Positions 26,401 to 34,786 of a stretch of DNA of 64,000 bases are shown here, piece after piece (positions within the stretch are counted from its first letter, which is position 1; the number at the start of each line of letters is the position of its first letter). The translations under genes were made by a program, and so were the position numbers. A model generated the notes under the pieces. That model was not told the origin of the DNA. It was given only the letters and a program-made list of their open reading frames with translations, and made no database searches. The stretch is from Phocaeicola fibrisolvens. Lineage in GTDB: Bacteria; Bacteroidota; Bacteroidia; Bacteroidales; Bacteroidaceae. The stretch lies in contig NZ_JAOQJI010000004.1 in the NCBI RefSeq assembly GCF_025567125.1, positions 62,001-126,000 on the forward strand, written 5' to 3'.

Positions 26401-27631
26401 TCTTTCAGATCCGTTCCTGATGTTTGACGAGGATGTGATGCGTAAAATCATGACTAACTTAATCAGTAATGCCCTGAAGTTTACTCCTAAGGGGGGAAAT
26501 ATTGGTATTTATGTGGGGACAATCGGCTGTCAGAAGGAGAAGAAATTGTTTATCAGTGTCCGCGATACGGGAAAAGGCATTCCAGAGAATGATATGGAGC
26601 GGATTTTCATGCAGTTCTATCAGTCGGACAATCAAAGCTTGGAATCGGTGAGTGGACAAAGTGGAACAGGCATTGGTTTGTATTTGTGCCGGAAACTGAT
26701 TGATTTGCTGGATGGAAAAATTTATGCCAAGAACAACCGGGTGAAAGGCACGTCTTTCCGTATCCTTTTGCCAGCGGTGTATGGAGACAGACAGGAAAAT
26801 CTGATACCCGAGGTAGAGAAAGACGATGCAGTGGTGGACATTCCACGTAACGGACGTATGACTGTTCTGGTTGTTGAAGACAATAAGGATATGCGTGATT
26901 ATATCCGTTCCATCTTGATAGAATACTATAATGTGTTGGAAGCTTCTCAAGGTGAAGAGGCCTTGGGAATACTGCGTACCAGTAACGTCGATTTCATTAT
27001 CAGCGATTTGATGATGCCGGTAATGGATGGAATGGAATTGTCTCGCCGGGTGAAAAGTGATTTTTCCATATCTCATATACCTTTCTTGATGCTGACGGCG
27101 AAGACTTCTGATGAGGCTCGTCTGGAAAGTTACAAGATGGGAGCGGATGCCTTTTTACTGAAGCCTTTTGATGAGAACATGTTGCTGGCCCGTATATCCA
27201 ACATTCTGGAGAACCGGAAACGCGTGCAGCAGAAATTCTCCATAGATATGAATACCGATTCTTTGGAAGTGGAAGAAAATTCCGGTGACAAGAAATTTCT
27301 GAACAAAGCCATGGCGGTGGTGAAGGAAAATTACAAGAACCCGGATTTTGAAGTCAGTGATTTCATTGAAGCGGTAGGAATCAGCAAGAGCCTGTTGAAC
27401 AAGAAAATGCAAAGCCTTACTGGGCAGTCGGCCGGACAGTTCATACGCAACTATCGTTTGAACCTGGCACGTGAACTTTTGTTAAGAAACCGGGTAAACC
27501 GCACGATGAATATTTCTGAGATAGCTTACGAGGTGGGTTTTAATGACCCTAAGTATTTTACCCGTTGTTTTACGAAGCATTTTAATGTGACTCCAAGTAG
27601 TTTGTTGGAAGGAAGTAGTTCTGATAAATAA
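23420..27631 (+). CDS. Hybrid two-component system sensor/regulator (HTCS) of PUL C
   Basis: 1403 residues from the ATG at 23420, where a signal peptide begins (MKRKSLLFYLFLVFSLC). A periplasmic two-propeller sensor of Reg_prop repeats (LWVTTYGGGVARYDG, VWVGTEIGGLSK, LWVGTVEGGLNC and others) fills about residues 30-700, followed by a Y_Y_Y domain (YRLKGFDDTWV) and a membrane helix near 800 (FLLSTLFILLFGGY). Cytoplasmic part: coiled coil, HisKA with NITHEFRTPL (phospho-His 901), HATPase (NLISNALKFT, GTGIGLYLCR), receiver (VLVVEDNKDM, phospho-Asp 1196 in ISDLMMP, KPFD) and a C-terminal AraC DNA-binding domain. Such proteins sense released oligosaccharides and switch on the linked PUL, here probably arabinan. 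Confidence 0.96.
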   Translation: MKRKSLLFYLFLVFSLCNPNIRLCAMHSSSRFSLASITMNDGLPYNFVDDIIKSSDGYLWVTTYGGGVARYDGNEFVTFHTNATDKKRVLKSNFVEKLTEDAFHRIWMAGEAGIELLSTENLQILPVASLQSKQMMELMKLPANFLLTSRKGNLWICSRGQIYKVTFHDTGKVEKVIQVSDTPLHERGSVLAEIDGYIWFFHKGKLCRIREDVESMQEPQPVSVSLEIPPMDAVFCIYHCQNNVWIGTNNGLYCYDLTTDTNRFYFHDAHNPSSLSQNYITSITSMQDNQIIVGTLLGLNVFNASTSDFTRIQAGEVMEMHGLSCNFINTLYTDNENDIVWVGTEIGGLSKMFSARLSVINYYHQPNQPGSLSRNPVNAIVEDEFHTLWVGTVEGGLNCHLKGSERFLHYTTDAPACLSHNTVSVLVLDDKDRLYVGTWGGGVGWINRQPSAPKRYIPLPLKDPFISSLAFDPINHLLWIGTMGNLYVYNPADGSIVEPFSKESKAVVNQNALGMCITREKELWASSPFGLLRIDLEAYGKGQLKYKKYVFKLDNPASERIERITSIFQSKDGTVWLGSNGNGFYKALHRGKEYQFMAFTKDDGLVSNSVRGILEDWYGNIWVSTDNGLSCFNVKEESFSNYSQIDGLVSDQFYWNAGALSYDKERLFFGSQKGLTEIHPMIETEHKCMYPLVFTHCKVFGQEVFPQSGKIVMHESDKSLSIDFAALDYILAPQSQYSYRLKGFDDTWVTVPASRNNATYTNLYPGKYVFQLQYAPDGKHWLTRTAKLTIVVRPYFYKTPWFLLSTLFILLFGGYRFLLWRYQTMKRQQNLLHQMVEERTSELEAQKKLLSNQTQELSEQNKLLKDQNEKITAQKNQILEMSRKVEELTIDKLAFFTNITHEFRTPLTLIVGPIERALKLSYNPQVIEQLHLVERNSKYLLSLVNQLMDFRKVEEGHIKIATNYGNLKEFMSEIVPPFADYARSRGIDLQLYLHLSDPFLMFDEDVMRKIMTNLISNALKFTPKGGNIGIYVGTIGCQKEKKLFISVRDTGKGIPENDMERIFMQFYQSDNQSLESVSGQSGTGIGLYLCRKLIDLLDGKIYAKNNRVKGTSFRILLPAVYGDRQENLIPEVEKDDAVVDIPRNGRMTVLVVEDNKDMRDYIRSILIEYYNVLEASQGEEALGILRTSNVDFIISDLMMPVMDGMELSRRVKSDFSISHIPFLMLTAKTSDEARLESYKMGADAFLLKPFDENMLLARISNILENRKRVQQKFSIDMNTDSLEVEENSGDKKFLNKAMAVVKENYKNPDFEVSDFIEAVGISKSLLNKKMQSLTGQSAGQFIRNYRLNLARELLLRNRVNRTMNISEIAYEVGFNDPKYFTRCFTKHFNVTPSSLLEGSSSDK

Positions 27632-27650
27632 TATTTAGTTTGATGGAAAG

Positions 27651-27681
27651 GGGAACAAAATACTATTGTTCCCTTTTTTTT
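27651..27681 (+). terminator. Intrinsic terminator after the HTCS
   Basis: The GGGAACAA / TTGTTCCC stem is followed by eight T. Confidence 0.85.
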
Positions 27682-27717
27682 GCTTTTTGTCCTCTCGTAG
27701 TAGCAAAAATAGCATCC

Positions 27718-27747
27718 TATACACCTTTAAAGTCCGTTTGTCCACCT
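27718..27747 (+). promoter_or_regulatory. Tandem operator upstream of susC C (candidate HTCS site)
   Basis: TATACACCT (27718-27726) and TGTCCACCT (27739-27747) are spaced 21 bp apart. The proximal copy is identical to both GH51 copies and the distal copy matches 7 of 9. The site ends 19 bases before the -7 box at 27767. Confidence 0.65.
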
Positions 27748-27766
27748 TCGTTTTCTTTGAGATTTC

Positions 27767-27774
27767 TACATTTG
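27767..27774 (+). promoter_or_regulatory. -7 box of the susC C operon
   Basis: TACATTTG, a perfect TAnnTTTG. No TTTG at the -33 position, as expected for an activator-dependent promoter. The leader is about 94 bases. Confidence 0.6.
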
Positions 27775-27874
27775 AAGCACTGAAAAACCATTTGTATCAT
27801 GAAAGATTCTCCGTACTATGAAGAATAAAATATGAGTGAGTTTAATTAACAATCTAAATTTAATACCGTTAAAC

Positions 27875-30800
27875 ATGAAAAAACAATTGATTTTTTCCGC
27901 AATGCTTGGCTTGTGTGCTTTAGGGAGTGCAGCGGTATATCCTATGTCCGCTGTGGCTGCTGTGACACAATCCTCGGCCATTAAGGTTCGTGGCCAAGTT
28001 GTCGATGAACAAGGTGAGCCCTTGTTAGGTGCTACTATTAGGATAAAAAACACTTCATCAACAGGAACAACCACTGATTTGGATGGCAATTTCCAGTTGG
28101 AAGTACCTGGCAATGCTGTGTTGGTAATCAGTTATGTGGGTTATAAGGAGCGTGAAGTGGCTGTTCGCGGCCGGTCGGTTCTTGAGCCTATTCAGTTGCA
28201 GAGTGATGATTTCATGCTTGAGCAGGTGGTCGTTGTAGGTTATGGAACACAGAAAAAGTCGGATTTGACAGGTTCTGTAGCGGTTGTTGATGCCGAAGCA
28301 TTGAAGCAGGTTTCTCATTCTAATATTTCTTCTATGCTCGAAGGAAAAGTTGCAGGTGTGCAAGTCACTTCAGATGGTCAGCCTGGAGCAGATCCAACGG
28401 TACGAATCCGTGGTATCGGTTCTTTTGGTGATACTTCTCCTCTTTATGTGATTGACGGTGTTCCGATGGGTACATCAATTCGTGACTTCTCTTCAAGTGA
28501 CATAGAAACCATTCAGGTTTTGAAAGATGCTTCTGCGGCAGCTATATATGGTTCTCGTGCAGCCAATGGTGTGGTAATTATTACGACAAAGCGCGGTAAG
28601 AAAGATCAGCCGTTGAAAGTAGATTACAATGGATATTTCGGTGTGGATAATATTTCCAAAGGGGTCTACGACGTAATGAATGCCGACCAGTATAGCCAAT
28701 ATGTTGGCCTGTCGTGTTTGAATTCCAATACTCCATTGCCTGGAGGGTATAGTCTTGACAGTGCGACCGGTAAATATAAATTTATGGATGACACAGATAC
28801 CGACTGGTTTGATGAGGTATTCAAAACTGGTATCCGCCAGAATCACAATGTAAACCTTTCAGGAGGTAGTGCACGCAGTACCTATAATGTGTCGTTGGAT
28901 TATTTCAACCAGAGAGGGACACTTGAAGGTGCAGGGCCTAACTATGAGCGTTTTACTGCGCGTGTGAACAATACGATGGATACGAAATTCGTGAAGTTTC
29001 AAACAAGTGTTGTGTATTCTCATTCCGACCAGGATAATATGAGTTTGTCGAATGCTTCCGAGTACGTTCAAGGATTGTATGGCGATGTGACCAATGTTTT
29101 GCGGGGTACTCTGCTGATGCAGCCGACTATCAAGGCATACGATCCATCTACATGGGTACTTGATGATAAAGTCGGTGCGGCGAGCGATTATAATTATGAT
29201 GCCTATGGTTACGGGGTGTACTATGATGATATACATGGAGATATCTCGGCTTCTAATCCATTGTTGATTAATAATCTGTTGCAGCGCAACACGCGTGTGG
29301 ATCGTTTTGTCGGTACAGGATCGGCCGATGTAGACCTTCTTAAAATGTTGGGCATAGATAGTAAGAACCATAAGTTAAATTATAAGATTAATTTGTCTTA
29401 CAGTAAGACGCATTGCAAGGATTTCACCTGGATTCCTTCTTGGATACAAAGTAATCGTGTGTATTTGGCAAAGAGTAATGAACGTCTGGAAAAAGCTTCC
29501 CGTGACTATTCAGATGCACTGATTGAAAACGTTCTTACTTATGACGGAACAATAGGGAAACATCATATCAATGTGATTGCGGGTCAGACTTATGAGGAAG
29601 AGAATACGGACTTGCTTACAGGATGGGGACTGAATTATACTGAACCTTATTTTTTACAACTTCAAAATGGTTCGGACACCTACTCAAGCAGTTATGAGTA
29701 TAAACATGCCATCTTGTCTTACATCGGTCGTGTAAACTACAATTACGATGACAGATATTTGATTTCTGCTACGGTGCGTAGAGATGCCAGCTCCCGTTTG
29801 TCTAGCGGCATCCGTTGGGGAACATTCCCTTCTGTATCTGTAGGTTGGCGTTTCGATAAGGAAAGCTTCTTCCCTTTCAATCCCGAGGTGGTAAACATGT
29901 TCAAAGTCCGTGGTAGCTATGGTGAACTGGGTAATGAAAATATCGGTGAATACATGTACCAGGCTACAATGTCGAGAAATAACATGACATATAGCTTCAA
30001 TAATTCCCCTGTAACGGGTTCTGCAATCTCTACTTTCGTGGACAACAATTTATCGTGGGAAAAGAAGAAAACCTATAATGTGGGTATAGATTTGGCATTG
30101 TTCAACAACCGTCTGGAGTTTACGGCTGAATGGTATAAAAACACGAGTACAGACTTGTTGTATTCCGTACCCGTTCCGGAACAAGCTGGAGTTTCAAATA
30201 CGACAGTCACGATGAATGCAGCCTCTATGGAAAACTCGGGTTTTGAGTTCTCTGCTACTTATCGTAATCACGATCATCCTTTCAAATATGAGATATCCGC
30301 AAACCTCAGTACGTTAAAGAACCGGGTAACTTCATTAGGGTTTGGTACAGATTATTATCTGACAGGGGATTACATTACTTACGTTGGACAGGAAATAGGC
30401 CAGTTCTATGGTTATGTTTATGAAGGTATTGCACGTGTACAGGAAGACATTGATAACCATGCTGTGCAGGAAGGAGCAAATGTAGGCGACTGCTTATATA
30501 AGGATATAAACAACGATGGGAAAATAGATACAGACGATAGAGTAGTATTGGGAAGCGGTTTACCGAAAATAAACTTTGGTCTTAATGCACGTTTTGAGTA
30601 TAAGGGATTTGATTTGAGTATTGCTACTTATGGTGCGCTGAACTATCATGTGAGCGATGACATATACAATTCGCTTCACTCTTGTTACGGATGGAGCAAC
30701 AAGGAAGTAGCTATGCTGGATGCCAACCGCTTTAGTGAAGACGGAACCACATACCTGTCGAATGTACCCCGTACATATATAACTAACAGTGCAAGTTTGG

Positions 30801-31072
30801 CATGGAATGATTTGTTCAGCTCCCGTAAGATTCAGAACGCTGCTTATTGGAAGATTGCCAACATAGAATTAGGGTATAATTTCCCGAATTCCTGGTTTGG
30901 CAAATACATATCCGATGTACGTCTGTATGTGTCAGCACAGAACCTCTGCACATTCACTGGTTATAATGGTTACAATGTGGACTATGCGGGTGGCACATTC
31001 ACTCCGGGATACAATTTCTGCTCATATCCAACCGCACGTACATTTATGTGTGGAGTACATTTTACATTCTAA
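27875..31072 (+). CDS. SusC/RagA-family TonB-dependent transporter (PUL C)
   Basis: 1065 residues from the ATG at 27875, where a signal peptide begins (MKKQLIFSAMLGLCALGSAA); the frame is open a little further up to 27836, but that lacks a signal start. The carboxypeptidase-like domain (VRGQVVDEQGEPLLGATI), plug signature (VLKDASAAAIYGSRAANGV) and barrel to the terminal GVHFTF are complete. It should import arabinan oligosaccharides, judged from the neighbouring GH43 and GH51 enzymes. First gene of an operon with susD, a surface binding protein and a GH43 gene; driven by the HTCS-type promoter just upstream. Confidence 0.95.
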   Translation: MKKQLIFSAMLGLCALGSAAVYPMSAVAAVTQSSAIKVRGQVVDEQGEPLLGATIRIKNTSSTGTTTDLDGNFQLEVPGNAVLVISYVGYKEREVAVRGRSVLEPIQLQSDDFMLEQVVVVGYGTQKKSDLTGSVAVVDAEALKQVSHSNISSMLEGKVAGVQVTSDGQPGADPTVRIRGIGSFGDTSPLYVIDGVPMGTSIRDFSSSDIETIQVLKDASAAAIYGSRAANGVVIITTKRGKKDQPLKVDYNGYFGVDNISKGVYDVMNADQYSQYVGLSCLNSNTPLPGGYSLDSATGKYKFMDDTDTDWFDEVFKTGIRQNHNVNLSGGSARSTYNVSLDYFNQRGTLEGAGPNYERFTARVNNTMDTKFVKFQTSVVYSHSDQDNMSLSNASEYVQGLYGDVTNVLRGTLLMQPTIKAYDPSTWVLDDKVGAASDYNYDAYGYGVYYDDIHGDISASNPLLINNLLQRNTRVDRFVGTGSADVDLLKMLGIDSKNHKLNYKINLSYSKTHCKDFTWIPSWIQSNRVYLAKSNERLEKASRDYSDALIENVLTYDGTIGKHHINVIAGQTYEEENTDLLTGWGLNYTEPYFLQLQNGSDTYSSSYEYKHAILSYIGRVNYNYDDRYLISATVRRDASSRLSSGIRWGTFPSVSVGWRFDKESFFPFNPEVVNMFKVRGSYGELGNENIGEYMYQATMSRNNMTYSFNNSPVTGSAISTFVDNNLSWEKKKTYNVGIDLALFNNRLEFTAEWYKNTSTDLLYSVPVPEQAGVSNTTVTMNAASMENSGFEFSATYRNHDHPFKYEISANLSTLKNRVTSLGFGTDYYLTGDYITYVGQEIGQFYGYVYEGIARVQEDIDNHAVQEGANVGDCLYKDINNDGKIDTDDRVVLGSGLPKINFGLNARFEYKGFDLSIATYGALNYHVSDDIYNSLHSCYGWSNKEVAMLDANRFSEDGTTYLSNVPRTYITNSASLAWNDLFSSRKIQNAAYWKIANIELGYNFPNSWFGKYISDVRLYVSAQNLCTFTGYNGYNVDYAGGTFTPGYNFCSYPTARTFMCGVHFTF

Positions 31073-31108
31073 TGGCTATTCTGTATTTTAAGATTAAAAA
31101 CAAACTGT

Positions 31109-32860
31109 ATGAAACTTAATATATATTCACTTGCTCTTATTGTGGGATTTGGCACTTTGTCTTCTTGTATCGATAGATTGGAATTGGTCAATCCCAACCA
31201 GCAGACTTCAAGTACTTTCGGTTTCGATGCCGATGATTTGGAGGAGTGTGTGATTGCTGCATACAATCATATTCGAATGGAAGGATCGTATGCACGTGTG
31301 GGGTATACTATCGACGTATGCCGCGGAGATGAAGCTTGGAATTCATCCCAAGTCTGGTATTTACCATTTGATGACCTCAATGTAGAAGTGACCTCCGATA
31401 TCGCATTTTGGCCGTGGCGTGAATGGTACTATACCATAAACGTTTGTAACTTTATCATGTCTCGTTGTGGGGAAGATAACGACCAGCTTTCTGAAAATAT
31501 GAAACATATAAAGGGTCAAGCTCTGTTCTTGCGTGGATTGTCATATTATAATTTGGCCGGATACTATCAGAATCCTCCCTTAATTACGGATTATGACACT
31601 TATTCTTCATTGGATGGACTTTATGGAGCAAACAGCACTTATGATGAAGTTCTTGACCAGGTAGAAAAAGATTTTTCAGAAGCGATGGAATTACTGCCTT
31701 CTCGTGATGAAGGTGGTGAATGGGCAGGAGGACGTGCCACTTGTGGGGCTGCGGCTGGCTATTATGCCCGTACGCTGATGGTACGCCATAAATTTAGTGA
31801 GGCGCTTACTGTGCTTAAAGATATTATTGCCAAGAAGTATGGTACTTACCGATTGATGGATAACTATGGCGACAATTTCCGTGAAGGTTCTGCTTATGAG
31901 AACAATGATGAAAGTCTGTTTGAGATACAATTCCTTGATTATGGTTCACAGGGAACAGATGATGAGTGGACACCGGTAAATACAAGCCCTAACGCTACTC
32001 AGGGTTCTGCCATAGAGAGTAACTTTGCTCCGGGCAATTATGGTGGATGGGCTGATATCTCAGCTTCCCCATGGTTATACAATCTTTTCAAAGAGGAACG
32101 TACTACAGACAATAAGCTTGATCCTCGTCTTTATTGGACTATCGGTACTTATGAAACTGATTGGGAAGATTTTGAGTATGGAAATGTGGCTTATACTAAC
32201 AAACTTTCGGCTACAGACAATATTGTGACCAATAATACTTATGGCGGTCTGCCTATTGCTAAGTTTACGAATCTTCGTACCGGTCTTTATGGTACAGTAG
32301 TGACAGGCTTGCACGATGGTATCAATTTGCGTTTGATGCGTTATTCGGATGTATTGCTACGTGCAGCAGAGTGTGAGAACGAAGTAAACGGTCCGACTCA
32401 GCAGGCTATAGACTGGATTAATGAAGTACGTAGTCGCGTGGATTTGCCGGATTTGAAACTTGCTGATTTTAGCACCGCAGATGAGCTTTTTGAACAGATA
32501 GCAAATGTAGAAAGACCAAAAGAATTCGGATGTGAATTCGGACGTGGTTTCGACCTTATACGTTGGGGATTCTTCTATGACAGCGGCCGTCTGCAGCAGT
32601 TGAAGGAACATGGAACCTTCCGTCGTTCAACTGAGGGTGTGAAAGATCCCGTAAGTTATAGTGATGTAACGACCGATTCGGAACTGAAGTGCTCTTATGA
32701 CACCTATATTCAAGGACATGAGTTCCTGCCTATCGTTCAGCAGTTGACCAACAATAATCCGAATCTGGAAGGAAACTCTGCTAACTATAGCACAGATAAC
32801 TCGGCTTATTTCCGTGAAAAGGGATGGACAGTGCGTCCGGTTGTGGATTTGAGTAAGTAG
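31109..32860 (+). CDS. SusD/RagB-family surface glycan-binding lipoprotein (PUL C)
   Basis: 583 residues with the lipoprotein signal MKLNIYSLALIVGFGTLSSC (cysteine at residue 20). SusD TPR region with GQALFLRGLSYYNLAGYYQNPPL; C-terminal RagB part with RYSDVLLRAAECENEVNGP and the (F)GRGFDLIRW block. It is somewhat longer than average, with an insert around residues 210-330. It pairs with SusC encoded 36 bases upstream and should present arabino-oligosaccharides to it. Confidence 0.94.
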   Translation: MKLNIYSLALIVGFGTLSSCIDRLELVNPNQQTSSTFGFDADDLEECVIAAYNHIRMEGSYARVGYTIDVCRGDEAWNSSQVWYLPFDDLNVEVTSDIAFWPWREWYYTINVCNFIMSRCGEDNDQLSENMKHIKGQALFLRGLSYYNLAGYYQNPPLITDYDTYSSLDGLYGANSTYDEVLDQVEKDFSEAMELLPSRDEGGEWAGGRATCGAAAGYYARTLMVRHKFSEALTVLKDIIAKKYGTYRLMDNYGDNFREGSAYENNDESLFEIQFLDYGSQGTDDEWTPVNTSPNATQGSAIESNFAPGNYGGWADISASPWLYNLFKEERTTDNKLDPRLYWTIGTYETDWEDFEYGNVAYTNKLSATDNIVTNNTYGGLPIAKFTNLRTGLYGTVVTGLHDGINLRLMRYSDVLLRAAECENEVNGPTQQAIDWINEVRSRVDLPDLKLADFSTADELFEQIANVERPKEFGCEFGRGFDLIRWGFFYDSGRLQQLKEHGTFRRSTEGVKDPVSYSDVTTDSELKCSYDTYIQGHEFLPIVQQLTNNNPNLEGNSANYSTDNSAYFREKGWTVRPVVDLSK

Positions 32861-32933
32861 AGATAAATCAAAACGATCCTTTAGGGCAATGAAGAGACCG
32901 TGATAATTTAATTACTTCTTAATGTGTAATACA

Positions 32934-34718
32934 ATGAAACATTTAAATAAAATAATATCAGCCTGTTTTTCAGTGACTTTAGGTATGTTTGCCTTGACAG
33001 GTTGTGAGGGTGGCGAACTGTTTGAGGTGAATGCGCCCGATTGGATTTCCGATAAAATACAGGAAATAGAGGATTCGAAGAACGATAATCAGGACGAAAT
33101 TGTGCTTGAAGGCATGATGGAAGATGTGTATACCATTGGGAATACCGATTATACGAGTGGATGGTGGGCGGCCTTCTCTAAATATTATGTAATACCTGAT
33201 GGGCAGAAATGGAATGCAGTGTTCAATCTTCATATTAATCCAAGTGCCACGAATACTTATAAGAATTTTGCGCTGATAATCTGTTCAGACGCGGACCGTG
33301 ACGGGGACGGGTATAAGGAGTATGGTGCAATACGTTTTGATAATCAGCCGTCGGGTAATTCAGAGTGGGGTGATTATATCGATCGTTCTTATATCCAGAG
33401 TACGCTTACTTTTGAAACGGATACGGATGCCGGCATTGATAAACTCGGAGGAAAAGTCACGCTTGTAGTTGACAGAACCAATCCGGAGTCATTCAGCGTT
33501 ACGATGACCAATGGAACGGTTACCAAGACTTACAATCAACCGACTGTGCTTGTGAATCTGAATGCAGACGCAAGCAACACCAATATCCGTTGTTTCCTGG
33601 TACCGGAAGGTTCTTACATTGACTTCCAACAAACAAACATTGAACCGATAGGGGGGTGCACTTCCGCTGAAGATAAAAATCCGGTTTCTATGACATTACA
33701 GAATGTGCCGCAATATGTGAATGCAGGAACGTCTCTTGAGGACGCTGTGGCCGGTGTGACTGCTTTGGTAACCTTTGAAGAGGGGGTTACAAAAACTGTG
33801 ACAGCTTCCGAACTTAGTTTCTCTGCAATTCCTGATATGGATACTACAGGGGAAAAGACACTTGTAGCAGTTTACAACAAGACATTTAAAGGTGAAAACT
33901 GTGATACTCCGATTATGGCCAATGCGACTTTTGAGGTAGTTGAACAAATCAAATCCATTGAGGTGACGACTCAGCCTTCGCATACGGATTATTATTACTA
34001 TACCTCGGAGGCTACCCAGTCTTTAACCGACCGTACATTGGCATTCGATCCTACAGGTATGGTGGTGACGGCAACTACGACTACTGGGAATACCCGGATT
34101 CTCCAGAATTCGGAACTTACCTTCTCGGCTGTTCCAGCCAAAACAGGTTCACAAATCGTGACTCTTACTGCCGGAGAAGGAATTACTGCAACAGTGAATG
34201 TGACCGTGAAAGAATCACAGGTTTCGGAGGTGAAGAACAGCACGGGAATGATAGGAGCAGAAGATAATTCTACCGCTTTTTGGGGTGCTTTTTCTGATGA
34301 GTTTAATGTACCTGCAGGGGCGACGAAGTCGATTACTTTCACAAACTATAGTTGTTTGGTGTCAAACTGGAATAATTATGTCATCGTACTCCGTAAAAAG
34401 GATCTTACTGAGTATGCAGTAGTTCGGGCGGATAACTATGGATGGGATGGAGATGCGGCAGATGGCGCAGGCTATGAAGCTTGTATCCATAACGGTACGC
34501 AAGGCGATTGGGCCACTTGGTTGGCTGGAATGAATGGAGCCAAGGTAACGGTATATGTGACTAACTGCGGCAATGGTACAGCCGATGTGCAGGCCGTGAT
34601 GCAGGGAACCACTGGTACCACTTCCACACAGTATTATCTGGGTATCAGTACTGTGGATCCCACTGATTTAAACTTTGCGTTGACGGTGGATAGTTCTCAT
34701 CTCGTTTTCGGTGAATAA
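32934..34718 (+). CDS. Surface glycan-binding-type lipoprotein with Ig-like repeats (PUL C)
   Basis: 594 residues from the ATG at 32934 (lipoprotein signal with MFALTGC; cysteine about residue 24). An alternative in-frame start is 32922. After the signal comes an NAPDWISDKIQEIEDSK helix typical of SusE/F-position proteins. A beta-sandwich domain (about 60-240) follows, then two Ig-like domains (QNVPQYVNAGTSLEDAV and VTTQPSHTDYYYY starts). A second sandwich at the C-terminus is a related copy of the first: GWWAAFSKYYVIPDGQKW resembles FWGAFSDEFNVPAGATK. The duplicated sandwich suggests two glycan sites. Its position after susD fits a surface glycan-binding protein. No catalytic motif is visible. 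Confidence 0.8.
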   Translation: MKHLNKIISACFSVTLGMFALTGCEGGELFEVNAPDWISDKIQEIEDSKNDNQDEIVLEGMMEDVYTIGNTDYTSGWWAAFSKYYVIPDGQKWNAVFNLHINPSATNTYKNFALIICSDADRDGDGYKEYGAIRFDNQPSGNSEWGDYIDRSYIQSTLTFETDTDAGIDKLGGKVTLVVDRTNPESFSVTMTNGTVTKTYNQPTVLVNLNADASNTNIRCFLVPEGSYIDFQQTNIEPIGGCTSAEDKNPVSMTLQNVPQYVNAGTSLEDAVAGVTALVTFEEGVTKTVTASELSFSAIPDMDTTGEKTLVAVYNKTFKGENCDTPIMANATFEVVEQIKSIEVTTQPSHTDYYYYTSEATQSLTDRTLAFDPTGMVVTATTTTGNTRILQNSELTFSAVPAKTGSQIVTLTAGEGITATVNVTVKESQVSEVKNSTGMIGAEDNSTAFWGAFSDEFNVPAGATKSITFTNYSCLVSNWNNYVIVLRKKDLTEYAVVRADNYGWDGDAADGAGYEACIHNGTQGDWATWLAGMNGAKVTVYVTNCGNGTADVQAVMQGTTGTTSTQYYLGISTVDPTDLNFALTVDSSHLVFGE

Positions 34719-34735
34719 ACTTATTTTTTAATCTT

Positions 34736-34768
34736 ACATGCCGTTGCGTTTGGGAAGCAACGGCATGT
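34736..34768 (+). other. Perfect 12 bp hairpin between binding-protein and GH43 genes, without T tract
   Basis: ACATGCCGTTGC pairs exactly with GCAACGGCATGT around a 9-base loop, 18 bases before the GH43 start codon. No U-run follows, so it is more likely an RNA processing or stability element that sets the ratio of downstream enzyme than a full terminator. Confidence 0.6.
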
Positions 34769-34786
34769 CTTAAACAAACCGGCTAA

